From Strigamia acuminata (Eukaryota > Arthropoda > Chilopoda > Geophilomorpha > Linotaeniidae): DNA of 64,000 nt. The notes beneath the pieces are model-generated. The model was not told the DNA's origin. It saw only the letters and a list, made by a program, of their open reading frames with translations, and did not search any database. The translations under genes were made by a program, and so were the position numbers. The stretch covers positions 22,904,427 through 22,968,426 of the forward strand of contig OX442315.1 of the NCBI GenBank assembly GCA_949358305.1, read 5' to 3'. This document shows positions 38,301-52,405 of this stretch, piece after piece; the first letter of the stretch is position 1; each line of letters begins with the position of its first letter.

Positions 38301-41300
38301 TCCCCAACAACAGGCACATTTGAATGCAACATCAGTTTGGAGAAAAAGCATAAACTCGAGTTTGAAATCAACAGATTCAGTATGCGTTATTCAATTCCAT
38401 TTCCCCCTTTTCTTATTTATTTATTCTATGAGAAAAAATGAAATAAATAATACAAAGAAATAAGAAGAGTAAATAAACCCGAACAAATAAAACATGATAA
38501 AAGTAAAAGAAAATTTACAGTGTATAAACATATTCAAAACCCCTCATGATAAACTAACATTTGAAAAGAGTAAACAAGATAAATAGAAAAAGAAAACTTC
38601 CACGAAAAGAAAATTGCAAATTTATTCCATATTTCTGATTAAAGTTGTGCAATTGCAGCACATAACCTCCGAACATCCGTCACTCTTAACTCGATCGCAC
38701 AGCAGAAAGGATTACACCAGCCTTGAAAAGCAAAGATGATGATTGAGCTTTACTGTCATCTGTTCTGACCAAGAAATAACCGAAGAAACCTGATCACATT
38801 CCTCTTACCAACCAACAATATATCTTGGTCACAAGCGCACAAAAAACCGTACATTATCGCAACCAATATCAACTCCGATCACAACACAACAACAACCAAA
38901 AAACAGAGATAATAATCCTTATTAATATTTAATACGACTTCATTGCACCTTTTACACCCAAACAACTTATCCAATCAATCAACAATGAGCTAGCAGACAT
39001 TAAAAATTGCATTTTACCACGCAGGGACCTTTTACCTGCCCTTCTAAGCAGGTAAAGATGATGGCGTTATGAACTTGTTCTTCTCCCCAAAGAGCCATTA
39101 AGTTTCAAACTTTGTGCAGTTCATGCAAAGTTAATTTTGCATAAAGAGTATGAAAAGCAGCTCCCCTTCGTTCCTTTCTAATTGAGACCTCCCACCTTTC
39201 ACCTATCTCGGTTGAAAATTTACCCCCGCTGACCGTTGTAGCGAGTCCCTATAATCACCTGTCCGCAACAGATCCCGCCTTATTACTTCATTCAGGGCAG
39301 TTTAATAAAACCCCTTAGTGATTTTCGGTTAATAAATTAATGCTTTTCGAGTATTAAAAGTTTAAAAACGTTTCAGCTTCAATGAAATATCAATTGATAC
39401 GGAAGTTATAGCGTTTAAACCTGAGAAAAGTTTGCGTCGCCTGCTATATGCAATACATTCATCTCTGACTGTTAAAACTTTGTCAGTTAGAATTGTTTTT
39501 CGTGTGGATGCCAGTCTCAACTTAGACAAGACGGATGAACATTGAATTTTCTCTTCTTTTCTTTCCTTAATCGATCCGAGCTTTTTTCCTTCTATTTTTC
39601 TTTTTCACTTTATTCCGTCTTTTTTTTTTACACGTTGTTTCGTACAATAAAACGTGGATAAAAAAATTGATTTTTCCTTATTTTTTTTTCCAAATACAAC
39701 GTTTTACAAAGAAAAATCATTGACTTTTTTTTAAAAAATGTGTTTATATAAACAACACGTGTTATTACTGTATCCGCTTGAATATGAAATTGATGGTTAT
39801 TAAATTTTTTTTTCTCACAAAATAAAATAAACAAATGTATTGTTGTATATGGTAAATTGAAAATACTCTATCAAAAAATTCACTTTACTGGGAAAATATT
39901 TTTTTACCAATAATAATAAAAAGTTGCTCATGTAAGGTTTATTTCCTGTTTTTCTCCCAGTAAATCTTTAGCACAAACAACCAACTTCCTTGACTTGCAG
40001 AATTTGTTTTCATGCATTACAAAACCGCAAATACGGGTGTTACATCAACGATAAAAAAAAAAATAATACACAAAAATAAAAATAAATTTCTTTTCCAGTC
40101 GAGCTTTAAATTATTTTAAAATACAATTCCTATAAGTCCCATTTTCTCCCCTCGTTTTAGTGCTAAATAGATTTCTTTTTCTTATAAAAATCTTCAAGCT
40201 ACCTCGTAAAAGAAATCAGCCCTTTAAAACCCTTATCTTTAATTCATTTAATTTCTCACAATTCTTTAACAACACACTTAAAAATTATATCGCTACAACA
40301 AAAACTGTAACTAGAAGCGCCTTACATCACACTCTTGGCTCTAAATTCAATTTCCGAAAAAAGTAAGAAAAATATTTTCTTTTTATCTGATAAATTTAAT
40401 AAAAAAATTTATTTTAAAAATACATATGAATTTTTCTAAATCCGAGTGGTTAACAAGACAAATTACAACATGGTGAAAACGTTCCAAAAAAAAATTTGCA
40501 ATTCGATAAAAGCAGTGTGCCAAATGATGCTATATTTTGCCCGCGAATAACAATTTTGTTTTCCTAGCACTTCTTCCGGCTTGTTCGTGTATACCCAACC
40601 ATAAAAAAATATATATAAATATAAGAAAAACTAAAATTAAACTTTTACGGAATTTGAAAATATGTTTACTTATTTATCTCAAGAACATATTCCGACCTCT
40701 CAAAACCTTTTTATTCTTTGTTTTTCAACCTTTTCCATTTTCCACTCAAAAGATCGCCATCTCGTGGCAATTTCATTTTGCAAACTGTCACGAAAAATAG
40801 AAGACATTAAAAAAAGAAAACCCAGAGTAATATAAGTCCACGGGTGTGTGAAAAAATTCGAGTGCGGTACAAAATGAGTGTAATGAGACCAATAGTAAAT
40901 GAAACTAAGAGCGACACTTTCACTTCCCCTGTCTTTAATGATATTATACTTTCATTCGACTCCACTCAAGTGGCAGATCCTTTTAATTTTCTTTGATGAG
41001 AAAAAATGTGAAAGAAAAAAGAAGAAAAAGAAAAGAAAAAAAAAATTATTAAACCAAATTTCAGTTTGACACTTTCCTAAAATTATCCAAAGAAAAAATT
41101 CTTTCAAAATTCCTTCAGTTCCCATAGGAATACCAAAATCAAAAGAAAAAAAATGAACCGTGACAATCATCAATGGTCAACTCCATTTTTGGCATGAATC
41201 CACTTGCCTCAAGACGCTTTTCATTGCAACTTTGCTCGCTCCTTTAAGTTTTTTGTTTGCAAGCAGATGAGGGAATCAGCTGCCAATGTGTGAGTGAGGA

Positions 41301-43548
41301 AACTGCTGCCAAATGAGATGGTTAGGGAGAACGAGAGTGAGCCTATTAACATTTTTGCACACCCAACATACTTCCCTGCATAATCTGTCCTATCAAAGAA
41401 TATTAATGAATGTATTTCCCACAAAATCCTTAGCTATGATGCTAAAAAATGCGCGCACTCTGCTAATTTTCCAACAAGATATTTCTTAAGACGGTCATAA
41501 CAACTTGCCTGCGATAACGAGATTGGGAAAAGAAAAAAAAAGGAGAAAAAAAAATCCAAACGACTGTTCACTATCCATATTTATAAGACAAATAAAACCT
41601 AAAAAAGAAATCTCGACTATTTATCCATCCAGACCCAACTATTACTGAAAACAAAAAAAACTGTATAGATTTAAGATAATGCACCAGCTTAAACTTATCT
41701 TTAAAAAAAAGTGACAGAGTAATCTGCTTGCAAATGCGTTTTATCATGTTACATAACGACATGCACTTGCAAATTAGATTTGCACGCGACTAAAAAAAAA
41801 CTTTTCCACCCATCCTCATACCGTGCCAGGCGTCTCAATGACACCTGCTCATTAGCGTATTCACAATGTGCCTGCTTGCTTACTTGCAGCCATCCGTGTA
41901 CATTTTTGCTCGTAAACAAAGGCTTATTTCTTGACTCTTTAGAATCGATCACGGGCTGAAAAATGAGACAACCAAACCCACCAAACTTTGCCTCATCATA
42001 AATTATTCTCAACATATCTAAGAGCCATTTCTAAAATGTCCAAAACATCTTTTCCCATCCCCTTATTGTCCTCTTCGAGACATCCATCACCTAGAAATTT
42101 TAAAATAAAATATTAAACTTTTTACAAACATATTTTGACGTTAAACATTTTTTTCTTTTCTTTATGCTGCACATCGTTTAAAGCCAGATGTATTATAACG
42201 TGCAGAGAGAAATTAAATCTTTTTTTTTGTTACTGATTAATTCACACGCCCACTTACACTGCGATGACTGATTGTATAAAGCTCGGTGTTTAGCTGGCCA
42301 TATCAACTTTACATGTTAACACGTGTCCACCTTCAATATTGTGTATTTGCTCGACTGGAACAGAAGCAACGCGACCGAATCGCATTAACTGATTTATTCC
42401 ATCCATCGAAACTCAATTTGAATCGAATTAAAGTTCGATTCAAATCGTAAAATTAACCATTTTTTTTTATTGAAATTATTCAATTCAATTACAAACACCA
42501 TTCGTATTTTTTTTTGTTCCCTTCAATTTCCTTTTTCTATTTTTCTTCTTTCTTTTTTCATTATATTTTTACATTACTTTTTAAAAATTTAATATGGCTT
42601 GCACAACAAAGCCCTTCTCTAATTACATGACTGAGAGTTTCTACGCTATTGTGTGATCTGGGCTTAAGTGCACAATCTATTCGTAGCAAAACTACATCGA
42701 GCTTAACATTTCGTAATCTTTTCTATGAATAAATATTGTACAAAAATCCATTTTCATCAATCATTAACCGACAAGATGACCTCATTTTAAGCTGAATTAT
42801 TTAAATTATTCTTTAATTTTTTCCCTTCTCCCCAAAACCACTAAATTTATTGTAAACTTCGCGCATTTATTGCAAAAATGACATTTAATTCGACGATAAA
42901 TTATTTCTTCACTTCATTAGCCATTAAAGGAAACATTTATGATGTGGAGTTGGGAGGGAAAAAAAGAGTAACATAATAACAAAGTAAGAAAGAAAAAAAT
43001 CTTTTGTTTTCTTTATGATAAATGAGTAGCAGCAAAAGTTAAAGTGTTGGAATTCGGTCGTTTCGCAAGCTATAAATGAGAAACAACGAGTAAAAGTAAA
43101 AGAGGCCTACAACAGCTAAACGAGCTCGTAACTCGACAGGAGGTCTGCTTCAAGACCAAGTGTCAAAACCGACTCTCTACAAAACATTAGCTTTCATTAC
43201 GTAAGAAAAGCAAAGCCAATCAATACTAAAGTCTTTAAAAACACTTTAACAAAACTCGTCGCGCGCTGGCTTTAAGAGTCAAATGTAGGTTAACCCATTT
43301 TTTATTTAAATTTCCCAATAATATATAAACCAAGATAGCGGTGAGTGGCATTCAGTCTAGCCTGTCTATCGAAACGAAACCTGTCCAACTAAAAATTAAT
43401 CAAGACTCATCTGCAATGCATCAATTTTTCTTCCAGCAAGGATCAAACACGAGTGGATAGTTCCATTTTTCTAAGATAAATTTTTTAAAACGTCATTATT
43501 TCACTTGACTGCTCGCAATCGTTTCAAATAGGCCCAACGAAGATTGGT
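29389..43548. other. Gene-poor AT-rich region, no exon recognised
   Basis: Open frames here are short, overlap on both strands and show no family similarity. Homopolymer runs are common: a 13-bp G run near 32556-32570, a 23-bp A run near 37357-37380, and AAT-type repeats near 33500. The missing first exon of RPP30 may lie here, making part of this its first intron. It may otherwise be intergenic regulatory DNA. Confidence 0.5.
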
Positions 43549-44066
43549 AGGTGCATTCGATAAGGTATAGCACGCTCGTGTTACCAGAATCTCGTGTAAA
43601 ATCCCGCGCTGACCCTCCTGGCACGATAAAAACAGCACGACCTTTGTAGAGTCGTTTTAAGGGTCTTAGGGGTCAAGGTTCGTCGAGTTAACAGGTAATT
43701 TTGGACATGAGAATCTCATGTTAATACTTGTACTATCTTGTAACGTTCTCATGTTAACACGTAGTGCTAATTCTCGTGTTGTGTTAATTTGTGGTGATCC
43801 CAAAATCACCTGGCTGATCGAAGCCGTCGTTGGATTTAAGGGAAAAGCAGTTCATCAACCGACTTGGGCGAACAAGGCGATTGATGAGCAGAGGAGAAGA
43901 TTGACCGAATTCCACTACTTGAAGCGAAACGACAAGTGCGAGTCCAGCTGAATCTTCATTTATTCATTATTTATTCATTAACATTATTATTTATTCATTT
44001 TTATCAAGTTACATGTAGCAAACAGTCTTGTATTATTGACTAACATTTCATTCCGCATTTAATAAA
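43549..44066 (+). mobile_element. Possible mobile-element fragment with a coding-like segment
   Basis: Begins AGGTGCATTCGATAAGG, similar to the AGGCGCATTCGAAAAG terminus of the element at 62038. A compositionally distinct stretch follows, with repeated CTCGTGTTA/CTCATGTTAA motifs and then about 180 bp near 50% GC that stay open to a TGA at 43949-43951. The end of that frame includes WLIEAVVGFKGKAV and QRRRLTEFHYLKRN, unlike the random frames around it. AATAAA follows at 44061-44066. I recognise no protein family and found no matching right terminal repeat, so the boundaries are only suggestive. Confidence 0.35.
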
Positions 44067-47000
44067 TCTGTGATATTTGTTTTGATAAATAATAGTGTAC
44101 CGGTAACAATTTAATTATAACATCCAGTAGAGCGGACCACCATAATTTAAAATAGAGAATAAAACGAACTATCGCATCTCGATTGGCAAACCTACCCTAG
44201 ACGATTGGTATTGATTGATTGGTTGGATACCAAAAATAAAAAATAATTGAAATTGCATTCAAAAGTAGTAGGTTCAATCAAAATACATGAATTTTCAGAA
44301 AGAAATCCCATTATAGCTTAAGAGAAAAAAATAAAAACACTTTTGGAGGTCAAAATTGACTCTAGGTTAGGACAGAGAGAGTTAACGTAATTGAAATGCA
44401 ATAGTTCCTCTTAGTTATAGTTTTCTTATGAAAAGTAGAAAATATAATAATTTCAGGCAATTTTCCTCTATTACTTTATCCCCTTGACTCAGATTAGATT
44501 TTATTTCGAGTGGTAAACCAGATGAGAGAAAAATACATTACTTGGTGGAGAAAGCCAGCCCCATTATAGTTGGTTCCCATTCCAAAAACAAATACAGTAC
44601 CAGCAAAACAAAAGAGACGAGAAGAAAAAGAAATTGGCATTAAAGAGCGCACAACCCTAACGACAAAAATAACTCAATTTAAATTCCACCAGAACAAGCT
44701 TCTCTCATTTAGTTTTTCTTTTTTCTTGTGCAGACGGAGTTAGGTAATCATTCTTTGAATATCTCGCCACAACAATCTTTGTAGCTATAATCTGTTTTCA
44801 AGAGAAAAGACCAACTCAGCACATTGCGGCGCATATTTCTCGAGAACCCCGGGTCTGTAGAGGACAAATGACGGATATTGGAAAAAACGACGACTGCTTT
44901 CTTTCTGACCCCACATTTGCATTTCTATGTCTGTTGGTTTACACGATATTCGCACGCCAAGCTGCTGAGTTAGTCGTTTCCCTTTGAAAACACCAAAAAC
45001 TTTAGAAAATTAAAATGTAAAAATTAATGTAAAGAAATTAATGGCAGTTTGCCAATTGTTCGACCAAGAAAAATGTGAGTTTGGCAAAAATTTCACCTTT
45101 GAAGTTCAATGTCTTTCATTTTTTTCCCTTCTTTTTTGTGTAAATTCAACAGATTTCTTGACACGAAAGAAAAAAAAATCTTCCCTACTCCACTGACTTT
45201 TAATTATCCACTTTCCAATTATAATAAAACTGCTCATTAGCACACACGAGTCTAGGTTGCGTGAAGCCAGTCCATATTATCCCCCACTGGATCAACTAAT
45301 TCAAACTACAAACAAAATGAAATCCAAAGAGTAAAGCGAAAAAAGCAAAAGGCGCTTAAAATTTTTTCTCTAATTGCAGCAATAAACCTCGCAACACTGC
45401 CTGGAATCTTTGATGCACAATTCGTGTACACAATCGCAACTTACCAAAAGGCATGTTTATTCTTACTTTTATGTAACCAAATATGCTTTCTCCAAGTTTA
45501 CAGCCATTTTAATGTTCCAAGAGCAATCACCATCCCATTTATATTATCCTCCACACCTAACCATGCATATAATAAGTATTTACTCATTTTGTGTAATTCT
45601 TGCTGTATCATCTAAGTGAAGACTTGATGGCGACCACCTGGCAAAAAGACCACTTTGTTTTGACACCCCCAGTGATCGCCAGACAGGTTTCACGTTATGG
45701 AATTTTTTCCAGTCACTTTGGCATATCAATTTACATGAGTGAATGCACCTGTAGCAGCATAGCTTAATCATTAGTGTTTTTATGCATTTACAATTACAAA
45801 AATTATTATATTTTCATCATTAGTACAACACTAAACTAGTTTTTATAGCATGCAACTTGTCAGATAACACGTTTATTTAAAATAGAACTTCAGAAGCCTA
45901 AACGAAACTGCACACGCAGCAAGTTTGTTCACCTGATGAATTCGTACTCTTAATTAGCACAATTTAATAGTAACAAAAAAAAGAAACAAAACTCGCCCTC
46001 TAGTTAATTTATTAGTTAATTTAATACAAAATGAAGTTGATGTGTTAGAAAATAGGAGATAAAATGAGTCCTGACTCCCTGCAGTCTATTAAAATTAACC
46101 TTCTCATACAAATAAATGTCTAAATTCTGCTGAATATGTAATAATTATTTCGCTCAAATAATAAGTGTTGAATTGAATTGTGGCGCCATGAAATTCTGAT
46201 TCACGTTTTAATTTTAATCTCCAAAGTGAAAATAATTAATTCCACATTAGCAGAAGAAAAGAAAATAATAAATTTCACTCTTTTGTTTGCTTCGTTTCTA
46301 CATATTGATAAACGAAATTATAATGGGAAAGTTTATCACAAGATCTGCACTCAAACAAACAGAACTCTTTGCACAAGTTAAATGTATAATTAAAGCTTAT
46401 AAAACATCAGCCACAAAATTTTCATGATCCCAGTATCAAAAACTAAACATCCTGGCAAATTAGGCTCAGGATATTAAAAAAAATCGTTTCTTGTCCGTGT
46501 TCGTGCTCTCTGAATTGCAGCCCGTTTAATCAGGAGGGGGGAGTGAACACTTCAATTAATTTTTATTACCAAGTTGCAGGAATATTAAGGACAGAAATGG
46601 AAAAGCCCAACCAATCGATATCTATAATGGGACGTGGGCCTTGCCCTTTTTTTTCTTTACCTTATATATTTCACGTTTTGATATATTTTGGCTTTGAAAA
46701 ATTTGACATAAAACGGCTAACATAAATTGACGGAAACTAATTTCAGCACATTTACCCTGATTTTATAGCCCGGCCTCAATTCTATCCAAAAAGTAAATCT
46801 TTAACTTGTAGAAATTGTAGAATACACAGAAAAAAAAATCCCAAAACCGATCAGAATGCGTCTCTTATTCACTCACATGCCAAAACGCATGCGCACTCTC
46901 CCAATAAAATCTATAAAAGTATTTTAAATGGAAAAGTGGCCACGTGGCGCCCCAGGGACCACTGTATTCGAAGTTGCCTCCACTTTTGCTTTCAGTGGGG

Positions 47001-49155
47001 ACAAATAAGATTTCTGTAGTGTTTTCCACTTTGTTTTACTTTGGTTTGGAATCCAAGCAAGATGGAAATGGAAATTACTCACGTTACTAAGTCAAGTAGA
47101 ACAATTCAAATTTCCTAAATTAAAAAAGAAAAAACTAATACCGGTAATAATAATTGAAAAATGGAGATAGGAGATAAGTAAAAAAAAAAATCATTCGGAG
47201 TATCGAATTTCTACTCCTGTTCCGCCTGGAAGTTGTATTCGAGCTAGCTATACAGTGCTTGATTTAAGTGTGCGGTTCAAATAAGCTTAAAAATCAGACA
47301 CGAGCCTGTCTTGACATTTAACCGAACTCACGACCCCGTAAAAACCTAAGTCTCAAATAAATTTCGCAGAAATTTCCAGACATCTGTAAAGACCACAATC
47401 ATCAGTTACATCTAACAAATTTCCACAAATATCCTTTGAAAAGAGCCTTGGAACCTAACACAATGCGCAAGACCATTCTTTGACCAATGATTCAGAAGAG
47501 TTTGTGTTATCATTCTAACATAAGGAAAGAATAAAGAAATTTCCTGTAAGTAATGTTCATAACCTCCAGTCGAGGGCCATTATCTTTCACTTCCATTTGC
47601 TTACACAAACAGAATGAAACTGGGTATGTCACACTCAATTTCTTACATAACATAACCCCTCGAGAAAAAATATATAGAATGTCGAGTTTCTAAACTTCTT
47701 CCCGCTTATTTCTAGACAAGTAAGCACGAATGGAAATGGGGTGGTAATCTGTAAGTGGCGTCTCGACCTCCGCTGCTTTTTGAAAACAGTTGAAAACAAA
47801 TGACAATGATTGCACGTCCTCTCCGTTATCTTTAAGAAATAGACAAAGAAAAGAGTGAAACAGAAAGGAAAAAAAAACATAAAGACTGAATTGAAAAATT
47901 ATCTCGGTATAAATACGCACTTTTAGACTTTGTGCTTTGGAACATGTCGAGATAAGCGAAACATACACTTGTTCAATAATCTTTAAGGCGAAAGAATCTA
48001 GTGGAAACATTTTTTCCCCATCCACGACCGCAGAATTAAAAGGAGGAGAAATTATTCCACTTCCCAGGATAGAAAAAACAACGAGTAATTGTAGTTTTAA
48101 TCAATTTAAAGCAAAAATTTAATTTCCAAAAATCAATGTTAGCTTTAAATTAGAGGACTGGTGGTATATAGTAAACGTTTAATTTACATTCAATTCCAAT
48201 TTCCAAAATGCTAATTTTTCATTTAAAAATCAAAAAACTTTTGCAACCTAATATTTTACCATTTAATTACATTCTAATTCTCAACAGTGTTTTACATTTG
48301 CCCAATTTCCAATTTGCCACGCCTTATTAATTGCATATAATTAGAAATTAGACATTTCTTCGTCCCTTATTGCTGTCATTTCCCTCCGTTCCATTCCATT
48401 CCTCCTCTTTATGTAGAAAACGTAATAATTTCATTTCGGCCATGTCATACAAGAGATTTTACAGCGAAACTGACGTGTAAAAATTCCCAAGAAATTAATA
48501 AGCCTTTAATGTGGATAAAGGGGTTTACAAGTTACCTTCTCTCAACACACCCAAGTGTGACATGAGGCCAAAATTCTTGAGCAAGAATTTAACCCTGGTG
48601 TGGAATGTTAAAGTAAAATCAAAAATTTTCTTTTCAGACAAACAACACACCCATCCAACGTCTCAAAACTCTAATTAAAGAGTGAAAAATTTCGTATCTA
48701 CTAAAACAGTTATGAAGCTGCTCCAACTCGTTTGACATTGTTTTAGAGAAAATTAATGAATTCCAATGTAAACGAAGGCTTCTTTATCTAAGAAACCTAA
48801 TTACAGGTAATAAAAATATGCAAACTATGTGCAAGAATCAAATTCAGCACAGTTGAAACCGAAATTAAAGATCAAACAACAACCAACAACTACTTTAAAA
48901 CATTTACTGCACATTTTGAAAAACTTAAGACAAACTCAGCACCTTGTCCTGCAAATTCCTTGTGTACAGGCTAACGTGGGAATACAAATCTGTGGTTACA
49001 AAGAAAGCAGTTGTCGAGATGTTTCTTTCCAGCCCCTCATTTGCTCCCAAGAGACCCAGGGATCACGAGATAGTTGTGTTGCAAGACACCAAGTTTGTCT
49101 TACTTTTCAAAACAGAAGCTGCATTCAAAAAGTCATTTCAACGAGTCTACAACAA
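44067..49155. other. AT-rich region, nothing recognised
   Basis: No supported gene, RNA gene or mobile element. Several open frames of 60-110 codons occur on both strands, but they are AT-driven and not flanked by coherent splice sites. Confidence 0.5.
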
Positions 49156-49213
49156 TTACACGAGTGCAAATCACTTGTTTTACATGTAAAAAAAGCACTT
49201 TGCACTCGTGTAA
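49156..49213. repeat. 15-bp inverted repeat (hairpin)
   Basis: Arms TTACACGAGTGCAAA at 49156-49170 and its exact complement at 49199-49213 enclose a 28-bp spacer. The arm resembles the ACGAGTGTAAAC arms in the foldback element near 62.7 kb. It may be a remnant of that kind of sequence. Confidence 0.6.
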
Positions 49214-49270
49214 ATGAATTGCGCTGCTTTAAGGCTTAACTTAAAGAAAGCACCAACAACAATGTCTAGT

Positions 49271-49379
49271 CTTTAAAACAGTTTGTATTGTTAAAACACA
49301 AGTTGGATTTGTTAAAATACAAGTGTGTATTAATAAAATAAAAGTTTGTTTTGTTAAAACGGTTTGTTCAGTTAAAAAG
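49271..49379. repeat. Degenerate tandem repeat, unit about 20-22 bp
   Basis: About five imperfect copies of a TTTGTTAAAAYACAAGT-like unit, directly after the hairpin at 49156-49213. The period is irregular, and no coding potential is seen. Confidence 0.6.
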
Positions 49380-52300
49380 AAAAAAGGATTATAATTGTAA
49401 ATTCGTTGGAATGACTTTTTAAGTCAGTTGTTCAACTTTTCACACAATGTGGAGCTTTTGGAAAATTGCCTTAAAATGTAATTCAGTATTTGGCAAAGTT
49501 ATTACCCCAAGTTCAGCGAGGGTTATGGCAGTGATTTATTGATTTTGAAAAATGCATAACCCTTGCTCTGCAAAATTTTACACTTTATATTTTGATATAG
49601 TGTATCACTTTCCCCATCATTCCGCTACTCAACTCGGCAGAACTAATTGCCAATAATTTTGGACTTTAGAAACTCAACATTTTTCTATTAAATTCCAACA
49701 TTTTAATACGCTCTTAGAATTCAATACACCCGAACAGACAAAACACAACGCCATGCCATTGAAAAAATCCTCAACGCTCATCTTGTTTATCTTAACTCTG
49801 CAGTTTTCTCTTCTAATAAACAAAACCACTACACTGACCAAAAGTGTTGTTGTGTTATCAAGCTGATAGCTTACACGAGTTCGTGTTTTCTTCGTGTCAC
49901 ATGCAGGAAAATGGCATGACCCATAACTCCTTATCTCCAAAGAAAAGACCATTCAATAGTCACCAATAAAAAGACCCTTTCGTATTCAAAAACACTAAAT
50001 TACGAATCATTCCGGTAGTTTACCATAACTATACGTCACACAACCCAAAATGCAAATCCTGATGACCTTTTATCACTCCCATTTCAAATTCTATGCTTCG
50101 TATAAGACGTGTCCGTTCAACTTACAACTTAGTGCTTTTCTTCACTCTTTCCAACCATTATTTACAAACAACAAAATGGACACAACTTTCCCATTATTTC
50201 TTTTGACCAACACGGTAATTATAAAAAAAAAAAGTGCACGGATACAAACTTCTCTAGTCTACTATTCATTTCACCTTCAAAATTCCCCAAAAATTTTCAT
50301 CAACTAAAACGAAATTAAATTTTTTTCATCCAAATATTATACGAACAATAACCCCATAATTCAAATAGCAAATAAACTAAATCAACCTAAAAAAGAGACT
50401 AACGCATGAACTTTAAATGTTAAAGAGTGCCCATACACATATACAGTCATCTTGAGTGTTGATTTGTTTAACTTTAGATAAATTCTAATACCACACGCCA
50501 AAATCCAATTTTTTCTATTCCCAGATGATTTGGATTTTGAGCTCGGGAAAATAAATTCCCACTACCCAAAAGCAAATTTTTTTTAAAAAGAGGGAAAAAC
50601 TCCTAAAAATACATTCATCATATCGTTACAAAACAGCAAGGCGATAAATCATGCAGAAACCATAAGGATGCACTTACTACAAACCAAGCCTCAAGGTATA
50701 ATCCACCAACAGTCTCACACAAACCGGCACAACGACTCACTTGTTTACTCATTAATCAAGCTTCCAATTAAGTGCAGCGAGTTTTCATTCTTTTGAAAGG
50801 AACAAAAAAAAAATCATTACAAAAAATGGCCTCAATTTTACCTCGAGGTTGCATTTACTCTCAACTTTAATCCTATCATCACGTTTAACTCAAAGAAAGT
50901 GTTATTTGTTAATCAACTTTAAATAGTTACAAAGACTGCAAACATTTTTCTCTGTCCACTCCATTTACATTTTACTGTGCCATCCACCCCTTTAATCGGT
51001 TCGATTCTCTTCACTTTATCTCAATTGGGTGACTATTTTACGAAATGGAATCCAAATCCTCAAACATCCTTCAAACTGCCAGCTGTACGTGCTGTCCGTC
51101 AAATTTGTGAGGTCTAATTAGAAGAGCCTCGAAATAAACTGCAACGCCACTCCTAATGAAAATTAAAGTTCTCATTCATTTATATGTATTTGGTTGTTTA
51201 TAATACACCGAACATATATAAATCTTCCTATACATGTTCCATCAGAACTGCATTATCCTGCTAGCTGGAGTGTCATTTTATATGCGAATTTGACCCAATA
51301 GTGATGATTCGAAAAGTTGCTTACACATGTTTGTAATGAGAATTTTCTATACCATTCCCGAATTCTTCATTGATATAGAAATTAAATGGCATCGCTCTCC
51401 TTGCTTGGATTTCTATTCAAATTCAAAATCCAAGCAGAGAGGACACGTTCGCCCCCTTTGTCGCCGAAAAATCTTTTTTTTTTTTTTATATTAAAAGATG
51501 GGGAAAAGATGCAAACACAGCACGTCTTTCATTGTAGCTTTTGATGTGAAACAATTCTGTTACTACGGTCAGGTACAGCAAATGCCAGCCAAACTAAGCA
51601 AAATAAAGGCGCGTCCTGCCACCTGTTTTTATTCACACACCTCGAAGTTACATTTGGCTCAAGAGATGCGATCACATGACAATCACCACGTCACAAACAA
51701 CGCAAGTTTACACAGTAAAGAATAAAATAATAAATAAATAGACTTTTCAACAGAAATAAATACACAATCATCCATCCACAACTCATGCATAAACAAATCT
51801 TTTTTTTTTTATTCAAAAAATCATCGCGCATGCGCACAATTTTTTTTTGCTTCCAAAGATCACCAAACTTAACATTTGCATTCTGGTTTTCCCAGAATAA
51901 AAAAGAATGCGAATCTCTTTTCCTTATTAATTCCATAAGCTTAGTTCTCACAACTTGCTTAATGTTTAATTGAAAGCTCTTAAAACTTAATTTTGAATCC
52001 CTCAGCAAAAGGAAGCAGATTTAGCTTACTAATAAAGTAGACTCACTTCTCTAAAGGTTCTCCAATTAAAAGTGCACACTTTATCGCCTCCCCATTTACC
52101 TTTTTAAAGGAATTATGTTACAGGCAGCATTTCCAAATTGCAATTAGAATACAATGACAAATATTCTTACTAGTCTTCTGACATACGTAAACCGCATTCC
52201 AATATCAACACTTGCCTGTGTTTGGTGATTCCCCTTTAAACCATTAATTATTTTCTTCACTACAACAGCCAACATCGAAGTGCTTTTAACTTGAATAACT

Positions 52301-52405
52301 CCATAATCTTTTGGTTCACCTCTAGTTCGTTCTTATTTTAAGCTTATTAATAAATGGTTCCATAAAAATTACGAATTCAGCACGCAATTTCAATTGTAAA
52401 ACATC
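49380..52405. other. AT-rich region, nothing recognised
   Basis: No exon, RNA gene or repeat family that I can support. A GGTTCGATTCT motif near 51000 resembles a tRNA B box but lacks any tRNA fold around it. Confidence 0.5.

Noticed and set aside
47635-48025. Overlapping minus-strand frames of 81 and 111 codons
   Set aside because: Phe-rich translations of A-rich sequence, with no recognisable domain.
48829-49239. 136-codon plus-strand frame with a second overlapping frame at 48944-49189
   Set aside because: No family similarity, two frames open at once, a Q/L/K-rich start typical of AT-rich chance frames, and no splice or promoter signals.
50991-51012. GGTTCGATTCT resembling a tRNA B box
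   Set aside because: No A box or acceptor-stem complementarity at the right distances on this strand.
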